Of a stretch of 5,603 nt of DNA, positions 1 to 5,331 are shown piece by piece (the stretch's first letter is position 1; each line of letters starts with the position of its first letter). The translations under genes were made by a program, and so were the position numbers. The notes under the pieces are model-generated. The model was not told the origin of the DNA and made no database searches. It worked only from the letters and a program-made list of their open reading frames with translations. The stretch comes from Nitrospiraceae bacterium (GTDB taxonomy: Bacteria > Nitrospirota > Nitrospiria > Nitrospirales > Nitrospiraceae), in the NCBI GenBank assembly GCA_025934615.1, contig JAICXS010000156.1:1-5603 (forward strand), given 5' to 3'.

Positions 1-1
1 A

Positions 2-175
2 ATCATTAAGGTAGACCGAGATGAGCGAAAGATTGCTTTAAGTCTCCGCGAACACCGCATGGATTTCGAACGTCGGGAAATGGATGAATATCATGCGAAT
101 CAAGGCGGGCTCGATCAGAGCCTCGGCCGAGCGGCAAAGAAAACCAAGAAGCGCGAAGAGCCGGAGGAGGAATAG
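2..175 (+). CDS. rpsA: 30S ribosomal protein S1, C-terminal end (partial)
   Basis: This is the last 57 codons of a gene that begins before the window; the reading frame is open from base 2 to a TAG at 173–175. The peptide starts IIKVDRDERKIALSLRE, which matches the closing strand of an S1-type OB-fold RNA-binding domain (usual pattern 'v.kvd...rkisLSlre'). A charged, Lys/Glu-rich tail ending KREEPEEE follows, as is common at the C-terminus of bacterial S1. S1 binds mRNA on the 30S subunit and helps initiation. The assignment is supported by what follows: sppA and an IHF/HU gene lie downstream of rpsA in several Gram-negative lineages, and in E. coli ihfB directly follows rpsA. Other S1-domain proteins cannot be excluded from the fragment alone. 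Confidence 0.82.
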   Translation: MIKVDRDERKIALSLREHRMDFERREMDEYHANQGGLDQSLGRAAKKTKKREEPEEE

Positions 176-208
176 TGTTACCCATCCTAATCAGACCGGT
201 CGCTGTTC

Positions 209-1105
209 ATGAGTGAAGAGATGACTTCCCCGCCGAGACGACGAAGCCGGTTTCGGATGGTCATGTGGGTCATATTCGCAGGAATTGTCCTACTCTTCCT
301 ACTCAACGCGCTGTTTCCCGACTTGGATTTCTCCACTGAGGAACGTATTGCGCTGATTCGTGTAGAAGGTGTGATCCTCGACGCACAGCAAACTATCGGC
401 GAGCTCAAACGCTATGGCGACAACCCCCTCGTTAAAGCCGTCGTGCTGCGCATCGATAGTCCCGGCGGCGGCGTGGTGCCCTCTCAAGAAATTCATGATG
501 CCGTCAAGCGGATTCGCGAGAAGCAAAGCAAGCTTGTCATCGCGTCCATGGGGACAGTCGCAGCGTCCGGCGGCTATTACATTGCCGCAGCCACGGATCG
601 CATTGTCGCTAATCCGGGAACATTGACGGGCAGCATCGGCGTCATCATGGAATTGGCGAATGTCGAAGGTCTGATGAAAAAGATCGGGGTCGAAAGTGTC
701 GTCGTGAAGAGCGGCGCCCACAAGGATCTTGGATCGCCCTTTCGAGCGATGAATCTCGAAGACCGCACGATTCTACAGAATGTGATGGACGATGTGCACA
801 GCCAATTCATCGAAGCAGTGGCCGCGGGCCGATCGCTTGACATTAAGACGGTGAGAGCGCTTGCCGATGGACGGATCTTCACCGGTCGACAAGCGAAGGC
901 TGCGAAGCTGGTCGATGAATTGGGCGACTTGAATGATGCGATTAAGTTGGCCGCCGACATGGCGGGCCTTGAGGGCGAGCCGCGGGTCGTGGAGCCGCGG
1001 AAGCGATTTTCCCTACGGGATCTAATCGAAGGACGCTTGGGAGGGATACTCCCGAACCTGCAGCTGGAAACCGGTGTGCGGCTCAAGTACCTCATGGCAT
1101 TCTAA
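209..1105 (+). CDS. sppA: Signal peptide peptidase SppA, short (36 kDa) type
   Basis: A 298-aa membrane-anchored serine protease that degrades signal peptides left in the inner membrane after secretion. A basic N-terminus (RRRSRFR, about 10–16) is followed by one transmembrane segment (about 17–36), so the catalytic part should face the periplasm. The S49 peptidase fold is clear: the RIDSPGGG turn at 81–88, the nucleophile Ser120 in AASGGYY, GSIGVI at 141–146, and the general base Lys172 in SGAHKDLGSP. The Ser–Lys spacing of 52 residues equals that of B. subtilis SppA (Ser147/Lys199, from memory). The length fits the short, single-domain form, not the E. coli double-domain form. The ATG at 209 has no clear Shine-Dalgarno; an in-frame stop near 188 limits upstream starts and ATG 221 is an alternative. 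The gene starts 33 nt after rpsA, whose last codons contain GGAGGAGG, so coupled translation is possible. Confidence 0.93.
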   Translation: MSEEMTSPPRRRSRFRMVMWVIFAGIVLLFLLNALFPDLDFSTEERIALIRVEGVILDAQQTIGELKRYGDNPLVKAVVLRIDSPGGGVVPSQEIHDAVKRIREKQSKLVIASMGTVAASGGYYIAAATDRIVANPGTLTGSIGVIMELANVEGLMKKIGVESVVVKSGAHKDLGSPFRAMNLEDRTILQNVMDDVHSQFIEAVAAGRSLDIKTVRALADGRIFTGRQAKAAKLVDELGDLNDAIKLAADMAGLEGEPRVVEPRKRFSLRDLIEGRLGGILPNLQLETGVRLKYLMAF

Positions 1106-1154
1106 GTCTGCCGCTGTCGTTGAACGAAAAGCGGCATGCCATCAACGCTCTGTG

Positions 1155-1161
1155 AAGGAGG
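1155..1161 (+). promoter_or_regulatory. Shine-Dalgarno of the IHF/HU gene
   Basis: AAGGAGG lies 7 nt before the ATG at 1169. This decides the start: an in-frame ATG at 1136 would add 11 residues (MPSTLCEGGFR) unlike the family N-terminus and would place this site inside the gene. Confidence 0.85.
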
Positions 1162-1168
1162 ATTCCGT

Positions 1169-1450
1169 ATGACAAAAGCGCAGATTATTGAGAAGGTAGC
1201 GGAGCAAATTCCGACCCTCACCAAGCGGCAAGTGGAAATCGTGGTGAATACGATGTTCAACAGTATCCGCGATTCGCTGCATAAAGGCGACAAGACGGAG
1301 ATCCGAGGGTTTGGAAGCTTCCGCCTACGCAGTCGCCGTATGAAGGAAGGTCGGAATCCCAAAACCGGCACGACTGTCAGCGTGCCTGCCAAGAAAGTTC
1401 CGTTCTTCAAAGCGGGGAAGGAATTGAAAGAGCTCCTCAATAAGACATAA
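1169..1450 (+). CDS. ihfB: HU/IHF-family DNA-bending protein, IHF beta-like
   Basis: A 93-aa nucleoid-associated protein that acts as a dimer and bends DNA by inserting beta-arms into the minor groove. The N-terminal helices (MTKAQIIEKVAEQ..., 1–40) form the dimer body. The family signature RGFGSF is at 46–51, and the DNA-intercalating proline is Pro64 in GRNPKTG. The end VPFFKAGKELKELL (77–90) matches the VPxFKxGKEL ending of IHF/HU proteins. GRNPKTG, RGFGSF and the position just downstream of rpsA–sppA favour IHF beta, although a homodimeric HU cannot be ruled out without the rest of the genome. The start is set by a strong AAGGAGG and by the canonical MTK N-terminus. It lies 63 nt after sppA and 18 nt before the next gene, probably in one operon. 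Confidence 0.9.
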   Translation: MTKAQIIEKVAEQIPTLTKRQVEIVVNTMFNSIRDSLHKGDKTEIRGFGSFRLRSRRMKEGRNPKTGTTVSVPAKKVPFFKAGKELKELLNKT

Positions 1451-1468
1451 AAGGCATACGAGGACCAC

Positions 1469-2467
1469 ATGTTTGAATCGAAACCGCAGACGGCAGACGT
1501 GGACATTACCTGGACGAAAGAAGCGCTCGCTCGAATGGATCGTGCTCCCCTCTTTCTGCGCGGGATGGTGAAGCGCCTCGCTGAACGGAAAGCTCACGAG
1601 CTAGGCTATACCGAAATTACGGCTGAGATTCTCGACCAGTTCAAGTCGCAAATGATGGGACGAATGGGCGGGGAATCGGGCATGGCCGCCGCGGCCGACC
1701 AAATGGGGCAGGGAAAGATCCCCTGGACTGCCGCGGCGAAGACCCGGTTGGAGACGGTGCCGGAATTCATGCGTCACATGATCCAGCAGATCGCCGAAGA
1801 ACTCGCGGCTGAGCGGGGCCACCTCGAGGTCAACATCGAGCTGTTTGAGAAAGTCGAAGCGTTAGGCGATGTACAGGAACAGGCCGCTTCACCTATCACG
1901 TGGACAGCGGGCGCACGGGCGCGATTACAGGACAAGATCAAGAATTCGCCGCCGATCGCCATGGATTTCGTGACCGATATGCTGAAGAGGGATACGGAAG
2001 ATCTGGCGCGCGAGAAAGGTCTATCCGAGGTCGATGAAGCTACGCTCGTTCAACTATGGAATGCGCCTCAAGAGCATGTTCTGTGGAGCGACGAAGCCTG
2101 GAAACGATTGCTCACATCGCCGGATTTCGTGCGCAGCGGCATCCGAAAAGCAGCCGAACGGCGGGCACGTAAGCTCGGGCTGACCGAAATCGACTCGGAG
2201 CACCTCACAAAGTTCCGTAATGAAGCGATGATGAAAGCCGTGAAGCGGATTCGGTCATTCGGGTATAACGAACTCACCTTCGATGCATTCGAAACGGCAC
2301 TCGAGAAAACGAAAAGACTCCAGGGGAATGAACAAGCCGAAAAACGGCTTGATGAAATCCGTCAACATTTCAAGGACCCGGATACCCAAAAACCGGAAGG
2401 CGGCACGCTTGGGGCCGAACTCATGGGGCGCTTCCGCAAATATCTTAAAGGTGAGGGCTCGCTGTAG
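1469..2467 (+). CDS. Multi-repeat PCP_red-domain protein (protochlorophyllide reductase C-terminal-like)
   Basis: A 332-aa soluble protein with no signal peptide or membrane segment. It contains four tandem copies of a roughly 45–50-residue module at about 14–62, 85–132, 144–196 and 205–252. Each starts with [TPL]W(T/S)xxA and continues through a hydrophobic P-x-F/I-[VM]R-like helix, an acidic/basic helix and a Gly-x-x-E-[IV] turn. A fifth, half copy (about 254–280, ending SFGYNELTFDAFETALE) follows. This module resembles PCP_red (Pfam), found at the C-terminus of ChlB/BchB of the dark-operative protochlorophyllide reductase, where it helps cover the substrate pocket. There is no NifDK-like catalytic body here, so reductase activity is unlikely; binding of a tetrapyrrole or protein is only a guess. 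The ATG has GAGGA at 1460–1464. It sits 18 nt after the IHF gene and is probably the last gene of the rpsA operon. Confidence 0.8.
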   Translation: MFESKPQTADVDITWTKEALARMDRAPLFLRGMVKRLAERKAHELGYTEITAEILDQFKSQMMGRMGGESGMAAAADQMGQGKIPWTAAAKTRLETVPEFMRHMIQQIAEELAAERGHLEVNIELFEKVEALGDVQEQAASPITWTAGARARLQDKIKNSPPIAMDFVTDMLKRDTEDLAREKGLSEVDEATLVQLWNAPQEHVLWSDEAWKRLLTSPDFVRSGIRKAAERRARKLGLTEIDSEHLTKFRNEAMMKAVKRIRSFGYNELTFDAFETALEKTKRLQGNEQAEKRLDEIRQHFKDPDTQKPEGGTLGAELMGRFRKYLKGEGSL

Positions 2468-2648
2468 TTCTATTGAGCGGTCGGTCCAACGCCCGATGGT
2501 TAAGCTACGCAACTGTATGCCACCGCTGTAAAGTCCGCTTGTTGCCGCTTCTTGCGAGAGTGTGACACCGCATTCATTTCGTGTATCTTACCGTGAATAG
2601 GAATCTTATTGTACGAGTATAGGTTCGAGGCCTTGGCCCAATTATTGA

Positions 2649-2694
2649 GTCCACCACATTTAAAAGAAGTAATAGAGGAACACTAATAGTGGAC
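2649..2694. repeat. Imperfect hairpin-forming inverted repeat GTCCAC...GTGGAC
   Basis: GTCCAC (2649–2654) and GTGGAC (2689–2694) are exact reverse complements around an A-rich 34-nt interior. The stem is only 6 bp and the loop is long, so this could be chance. The CCACC inside the left arm (2651–2655) is also complementary to GGTGG at 2715–2719, the 5' strand of the downstream three-way junction, so it could compete with that fold if both are on one transcript. Confidence 0.3.
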
Positions 2695-2710
2695 GGTGCT
2701 AATGAATCGA

Positions 2711-2797
2711 AAAAGGTGGAGGGGACATCTCTACAGGAGGATGAGAGACGTCGGAGCTTTGGGGCACGACCAAAGCACGCACACCTCCACCCCTTTT
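2711..2797 (+). ncRNA. Candidate structured RNA or bidirectional terminator with a three-way junction
   Basis: Pairing was read by eye. P1 joins GGTGGAGG (2715–2722) to CCTCCACC (2784–2791), 8 perfect pairs. P2 joins GACATCTCT (2724–2732) to AGAGACGTC (2744–2752), with one A·C mismatch and an 11-nt loop ACAGGAGGATG. P3 joins GCTTTGG (2756–2762) to CCAAAGC (2770–2776), 7 perfect pairs with loop GGCACGA. Junction strands are 1, 3 and 7 nt. A2711–2714 can pair with T2794–2797 past a CC bulge. Read on the plus strand the element ends CCCCTTTTAAT; read on the minus strand it ends CCTTTTT, so it could terminate both convergent genes. Strand is therefore uncertain. The internal hairpins are more elaborate than an ordinary terminator, which raises the alternative of an independent small RNA. 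I do not recognise it as a known RNA family. Confidence 0.42.
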
Positions 2798-2829
2798 AAT
2801 AAACCACAGCCTCTATCGTTTTCGCAAGG

Positions 2830-2841
2830 GGACTAAAGTCC
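2830..2841. repeat. Perfect palindrome GGACT-AA-AGTCC
   Basis: Two 5-bp arms are perfectly complementary around a 2-bp AA centre. The 2-nt centre is too small for a stable RNA hairpin of full length, so a DNA-protein dyad is as likely. It lies 26 bp beyond the stop codon of the minus-strand gene, between that stop and the three-way-junction element. No function is assigned. Confidence 0.35.
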
Positions 2842-2867
2842 AACTCTGACAGAAGTCATTACGAGGT

Positions 2868-3191
2868 TCAGTGTGTCGCAGCCTGTTTTGGCCAGAATTT
2901 ATGACGAATTTGCGGTAATTGCACATTTTCAAAATTGGGAATATCGTACAAGCACCGATCGATGGTTTCCACCTCTTCCTTGGTCAGCTCCAAAGTGACC
3001 GGCTTCTTCCAAAATTGATCCAGTGTAAAATAGTCGTTTACTTGGGGCCGTTGCGCCAAGAGCGTCTGCATTTGCTTAAAGCCGGCGGTATCAACTCCGG
3101 CAATGCGGCCGTGATTGCGCTCAATGCACCATTTCAGCACCTCGGCGATCCCGTACATCGTCAGTTCTATCTTCATCTTCTCTTCGGCCAT
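2868..3191 (-). CDS. Conserved-looking hypothetical protein, 107 aa
   Basis: I do not recognise the family. The protein is soluble, charged and probably mainly alpha-helical, with no signal peptide, membrane segment or metal motif. The segment VTLELTKEEVETIDRCL (65–81) looks like an amphipathic 'leLt.eE...l...L' helix common in small bacterial proteins. The N-terminal part (MKIELTMYGIAEVLKWC, 6–22) suggests a strand or helix followed by a helix. The coding strand is chosen because a textbook AAGGAGG lies 5 nt before the ATG, while the opposite strand's overlapping frame has no such site and an unlikely composition. It converges on the PCP_red operon and diverges from the FG-GAP lipoprotein gene; neither neighbour suggests its role. 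Confidence 0.75.
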   Translation of the reverse strand: MAEEKMKIELTMYGIAEVLKWCIERNHGRIAGVDTAGFKQMQTLLAQRPQVNDYFTLDQFWKKPVTLELTKEEVETIDRCLYDIPNFENVQLPQIRHKFWPKQAATH

Positions 3192-3196
3192 AGCAC

Positions 3197-3203
3197 CCTC
3201 CTT
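3197..3203 (-). promoter_or_regulatory. Shine-Dalgarno of the 107-aa protein
   Basis: Read on the minus strand, AAGGAGG occurs 5 nt before the ATG at 3191–3189. It fixes both strand and start and makes the alternative Met6 start unlikely. Confidence 0.8.
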
Positions 3204-3308
3204 TTTCCTCGCTATTCTAACGTAATCAACCGCCGGTCTTCCAGAGAAAAGAGGCTGTAATGAGCCTGCATTGAAGTCGTGCGATCGAAGCGTTCGTTTT
3301 CAATGCTG

Positions 3309-3338
3309 TTGCTAACCGCCGAGCAGGATGAGTATACT
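3309..3338 (+). promoter_or_regulatory. Putative sigma70-type promoter for the FG-GAP lipoprotein
   Basis: A -35 box TTGCTA (3309–3314, 4 of 6 matches to TTGACA) and a -10 box TATACT (3333–3338, 5 of 6 matches to TATAAT) are separated by 18 bp. Transcription would start near 3345, about 40 nt before the GTG start. The inverted repeat at 3314–3347 surrounds the -10 box. Confidence 0.5.
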
Positions 3339-3347
3339 TTGGCGGTT
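3314..3347. repeat. Inverted repeat AACCGCC...GGCGGTT around the -10 box
   Basis: AACCGCC (3314–3320) and GGCGGTT (3341–3347) are exact 7-bp reverse complements with a 20-bp spacer that contains the putative -10 TATACT. The arm-to-arm distance, about 27 bp centre to centre, would suit a dimeric regulator or two regulator sites. As RNA it would be a hairpin followed by TTAT, a weak terminator-like shape, but no plus-strand gene lies upstream that would need one. Confidence 0.4.
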
Positions 3348-3385
3348 TTATCAATGGCGATCCACTAGCAAACATCGGGCACAGG

Positions 3386-4588
3386 GTGTCTCTCGCTCAC
3401 CTTTCCGGCTTCCGTATTCCAGTCTCTACCAGACGAGTCGGTCGGTTCATGCTTGTCTTCGGCCTTCTGCTGACAAGCTGCTCGAATAAAGAACCGTACA
3501 CTCCTCCGGACCTTCTCTACCTCTTTGCCACGTATCCGGTTGGGAAAAACCCGACCTCTGTGGCAACCTGGGACTTTAATGAGGACGGCATCACGGACAT
3601 TATTACAACGAACATTGGCAACGATTCCCTGTCCATTCTATTCGGGAATGGCGATGGCACGTTCAAGGAACACACGCAGATTCCAGTGGCCAAAGAGCCT
3701 CGGGCCTTGGCTATGGACGACTTTAATCGCGATGGCCGCAGGGACTTGGCTATCGCCTGCTCCGGCAGCGATCAAATCGCTATCTATTTGGGTCTGGCGA
3801 ACGGGACATTCGGAACCGGACAACGATATGGCGTGCACAAGACGCCGGTGTCGATCGCTGCCGGCGACTTTAATGGAGATCAGAAACCGGACCTTGCCGT
3901 GGCATTGCGGAACGACCTCATTAAAGTGTTCATCGGACAAGGGGATGGAACGTTTTCCGATGGCCCGCAATACGAATATGGCGACACCCCGACCTCCATT
4001 GCCGTGGCAGATTTGGATCGCAACGGTACGTTGGATCTCGCGGTGACGAACGGCGGCCCAATGAGTAGCGCGGTCTCGATTTGGTTGGGAAATGGAGACG
4101 GCACATTTCGTAAGCCCACTGACTATCGGACGGGCAAACGGCCGCTGGTCGTGACGTTCGCCGATTTCAATGGTGATCAACTGGCGGACCTGTTCGTCAT
4201 GAACGGTGAGATGGATACCTTTACCGTCTTTCTCGGAAATGGAAACGGCACGTTCCAGGCCGGCAAAGAATCAGGCGCCGATGCCGGACCGGTCTACGGG
4301 TTAGCGCGGGACATCGACGGCGATGGACGAATGGATGCGGCCGTGGTGAACGTTCAGTCGAATAATCTTTCCATCCTTTATGGGCGCGGCGATGGGACGT
4401 TTCGTTATCCGCCGATCAATTACCGGACTCGCGGCGGGCCGTTTGCGTTGGCGACCTTGAATCTCACGACGACGTCTACGGAAGTGCCGGGACTGGTCAT
4501 GGCCAACAACGGCGCCGCCAGTGTGACGATCTTCCTTCACCGTGGTCTCCGCAACGCCACGGCGCCTCCTCCCCGCACATCGTCCTGA
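3386..4588 (+). CDS. Lipoprotein with seven FG-GAP/VCBS-type repeats (beta-propeller)
   Basis: A 400-aa envelope protein. The basic N-region (RRVGR, 16–20) and hydrophobic stretch end in the lipobox LTSC with Cys32, so signal peptidase II should lipidate Cys32; Ser at +2 fits outer-membrane sorting by the E. coli rule. Seven repeats of about 47–52 residues follow, each with P-x-x-[IVL]-A...D and ending in G-x-G-x-G-T-F or similar. Blades 1–6 carry Ca-binding-type loops starting at D63, D112, D161, D209, D260 and D309 (DFNEDG, DFNRDG, DFNGDQ, DLDRNG, DFNGDQ, DIDGDG). Blade 7 (about 351–388) keeps the spacing but has lost the acidic loop. This fits a closed seven-bladed integrin-alpha-like propeller, known in adhesion or protein–protein contact; the ligand here is unknown. 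GTG is used because Met22 would remove the basic N-region; no good ribosome site precedes it. Confidence 0.86.
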   Translation: MSLAHLSGFRIPVSTRRVGRFMLVFGLLLTSCSNKEPYTPPDLLYLFATYPVGKNPTSVATWDFNEDGITDIITTNIGNDSLSILFGNGDGTFKEHTQIPVAKEPRALAMDDFNRDGRRDLAIACSGSDQIAIYLGLANGTFGTGQRYGVHKTPVSIAAGDFNGDQKPDLAVALRNDLIKVFIGQGDGTFSDGPQYEYGDTPTSIAVADLDRNGTLDLAVTNGGPMSSAVSIWLGNGDGTFRKPTDYRTGKRPLVVTFADFNGDQLADLFVMNGEMDTFTVFLGNGNGTFQAGKESGADAGPVYGLARDIDGDGRMDAAVVNVQSNNLSILYGRGDGTFRYPPINYRTRGGPFALATLNLTTTSTEVPGLVMANNGAASVTIFLHRGLRNATAPPPRTSS

Positions 4589-4604
4589 CGCCACGTTCAC
4601 TTTC

Positions 4605-4633
4605 TTGACAGTCCTGGCAACCTCAGTTAGAGT
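4605..4633 (+). promoter_or_regulatory. Putative sigma70-type promoter (TTGACA–17–TAGAGT)
   Basis: A perfect TTGACA (4605–4610), a 17-bp spacer and TAGAGT (4628–4633, 4 of 6 matches) make a convincing promoter 16 bp after the FG-GAP stop codon. Transcription from about 4640 would give a leader of about 130 nt before the GTG of the small membrane protein. Confidence 0.55.
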
Positions 4634-4660
4634 CAACTCTAGCTCGGGTTATTCATCAAT

Positions 4661-4700
4661 GCCGCCAGAAGCGGCTGAGACCGAAGCCTACCGAGGCTTC
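4661..4700 (+). other. Two tandem hairpins in the leader of the small membrane protein gene
   Basis: GCCGC (4661–4665) pairs with GCGGC (4671–4675) around a 5-nt loop, and GAAGCCT (4683–4689) pairs perfectly with AGGCTTC (4694–4700) around a 4-nt loop ACCG. The second stem is followed by TCTCTC, not a clean T-run, so it is at best a weak terminator or attenuator. Both fall between the putative promoter and the 65-aa gene. Confidence 0.4.
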
Positions 4701-4758
4701 TCTCAAGCCAGGACGCGTAGCGATTCATGAATAATCCGAGCGAGTACAGGCAGGCGAC

Positions 4759-4764
4759 AGGAAG
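4759..4764 (+). promoter_or_regulatory. Shine-Dalgarno of the 65-aa membrane protein
   Basis: AGGAAG lies 5 nt before the GTG at 4770 and is the main support for a GTG start of this short gene. Confidence 0.55.
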
Positions 4765-4769
4765 TAGAC

Positions 4770-4967
4770 GTGCGGACTTTTGTGTGGTGGTTCAATATCG
4801 GTGCTCTTACCACCTTATCGGTCCTCATGGTGCAAGGCGGCGTTCACGATCTGTTGTACGGCACCCGCTCTGGCGGAACCGCCGCCTATCTGACGTTTGC
4901 AATTACGATATTGGGCGGCGGGTTGTTGGCGGGGTGCCTAGCCCTGATTATGAATCGCCTTCGATAG
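4770..4967 (+). CDS. Small two-helix membrane protein, 65 aa
   Basis: The peptide has two hydrophobic segments, about 4–24 (FVWWFNIGALTTLSVLMVQGG) shortened here to its core WWFNIGALTTLSVLMV, and about 38–60, rich in Gly, Ala and Leu (TFAITILGGGLLAGCLALIM). A short polar loop (HDLLYGTRSGG, about 26–36) separates them, and the C-terminus is basic (NRLR), which suggests an N-in/C-in hairpin in the inner membrane. The GTG start is chosen from AGGAAG just upstream. Its own promoter seems to lie at 4605–4633. I do not recognise the family; its function is unknown. Hydrophobic pattern and ribosome site make it more credible than the overlapping frames. Confidence 0.6.
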   Translation: MRTFVWWFNIGALTTLSVLMVQGGVHDLLYGTRSGGTAAYLTFAITILGGGLLAGCLALIMNRLR

Positions 4968-4981
4968 TGAGACAGTGCGAC

Positions 4982-5011
4982 TTGACAGCGGGAGCAGCCT
5001 CGCGGTACAAG
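4982..5011 (+). promoter_or_regulatory. Putative sigma70-type promoter (TTGACA–18–TACAAG)
   Basis: A perfect TTGACA (4982–4987) and TACAAG (5006–5011, 4 of 6 matches) are separated by 18 bp, starting 14 bp after the membrane-protein stop. A start near 5018 would leave about 50 nt of leader before the zinc-ribbon ATG. Confidence 0.42.
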
Positions 5012-5066
5012 CGACGGATTTCATTCTGCGTCGATTCACGAATGATCACGCGCCTACGGACCTTGC

Positions 5067-5255
5067 ATGCATTGCTTGAAGTGCAACGGGTACATGATGG
5101 TGGAGCGGCATTATACGCTGCTCAGCCGGCGTCTCTACGCCAGGTGCCTCAATTGTGGGTTCTGGTTGGATCTGGCCGACCTGTTACGCTTCTTTCATAA
5201 AGTCATCGATAATGGATTCCGCGGCGCCAAGGTACGTGAGACGATCACCCTCTAA
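5067..5255 (+). CDS. Small zinc-ribbon-type protein, 62 aa
   Basis: Two CxxC pairs are visible: Cys3/Cys6 (MHCLKC) and Cys27/Cys30 (RCLNCGFW), 20 residues apart. This is the layout of a zinc ribbon that holds one zinc ion through four cysteines. The rest is basic and partly hydrophobic (LDLADLLRFFHKVI, 34–47), possibly one amphipathic helix; there is no signal peptide. Such small zinc ribbons often bind nucleic acid or protein, but the role here is unknown. The ATG at 5067 is the only usable start, because an in-frame TGA lies at 5043; the ribosome site is weak (CGGA, 5057–5060). It follows the 65-aa membrane gene by 99 bp. Confidence 0.68.
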   Translation: MHCLKCNGYMMVERHYTLLSRRLYARCLNCGFWLDLADLLRFFHKVIDNGFRGAKVRETITL

Positions 5256-5331
5256 TTGTTATAGACGATATCCTCCACTTCGCCGGCGCTTCGGCGCACG
5301 GTGCCTCACTGTTTTTCAACCCGTCCTCGGA

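Larger units (their letters stand above)
2468..2867. other. 400-bp non-coding gap between convergent genes
   Basis: No open frame here has a credible start, ribosome site or protein-like composition. The first 170 bp (2468–2640) show no strong hairpin with a T-run, so no clear intrinsic terminator directly follows the PCP_red gene. The rest is AT-richer and contains the inverted repeat at 2649–2694, the three-way-junction element at 2711–2797 and the palindrome at 2830–2841, each listed separately. Because both flanking genes read into this region, transcription termination for both strands must occur here or beyond. Confidence 0.7.

Noticed and set aside
1136..1168. Upstream ATG giving an 11-residue extension of the IHF/HU protein
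   Set aside because: The strong AAGGAGG at 1155–1161 and the canonical MTK start at 1169 show the extension is not used.
2622..2638. GGTTCGA followed by GGCCTTGGCC, resembling a tRNA T-loop
   Set aside because: The flanking bases do not form the 5-bp T-stem, and no acceptor stem, D-arm or anticodon arm can be paired around it.
2756..2776. P3 hairpin with ACGA in its loop, reminiscent of mini-ykkC (guanidine-II) hairpins
   Set aside because: That riboswitch needs two similar ACGR hairpins upstream of a transporter gene; the neighbouring P2 loop has no ACGR and no such gene follows.
2919..3260. 113-codon plus-strand frame opposite the 107-aa gene
   Set aside because: It has no ribosome site, and the minus-strand gene has AAGGAGG with ideal spacing and a more protein-like composition.
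4727..5200. 157-codon plus-strand open frame starting MNNPSEYRQATG
   Set aside because: It overlaps the better supported 65-aa membrane gene and the zinc-ribbon gene in another frame, has an Arg-rich, low-structure composition typical of a shadow frame, and no ribosome site.
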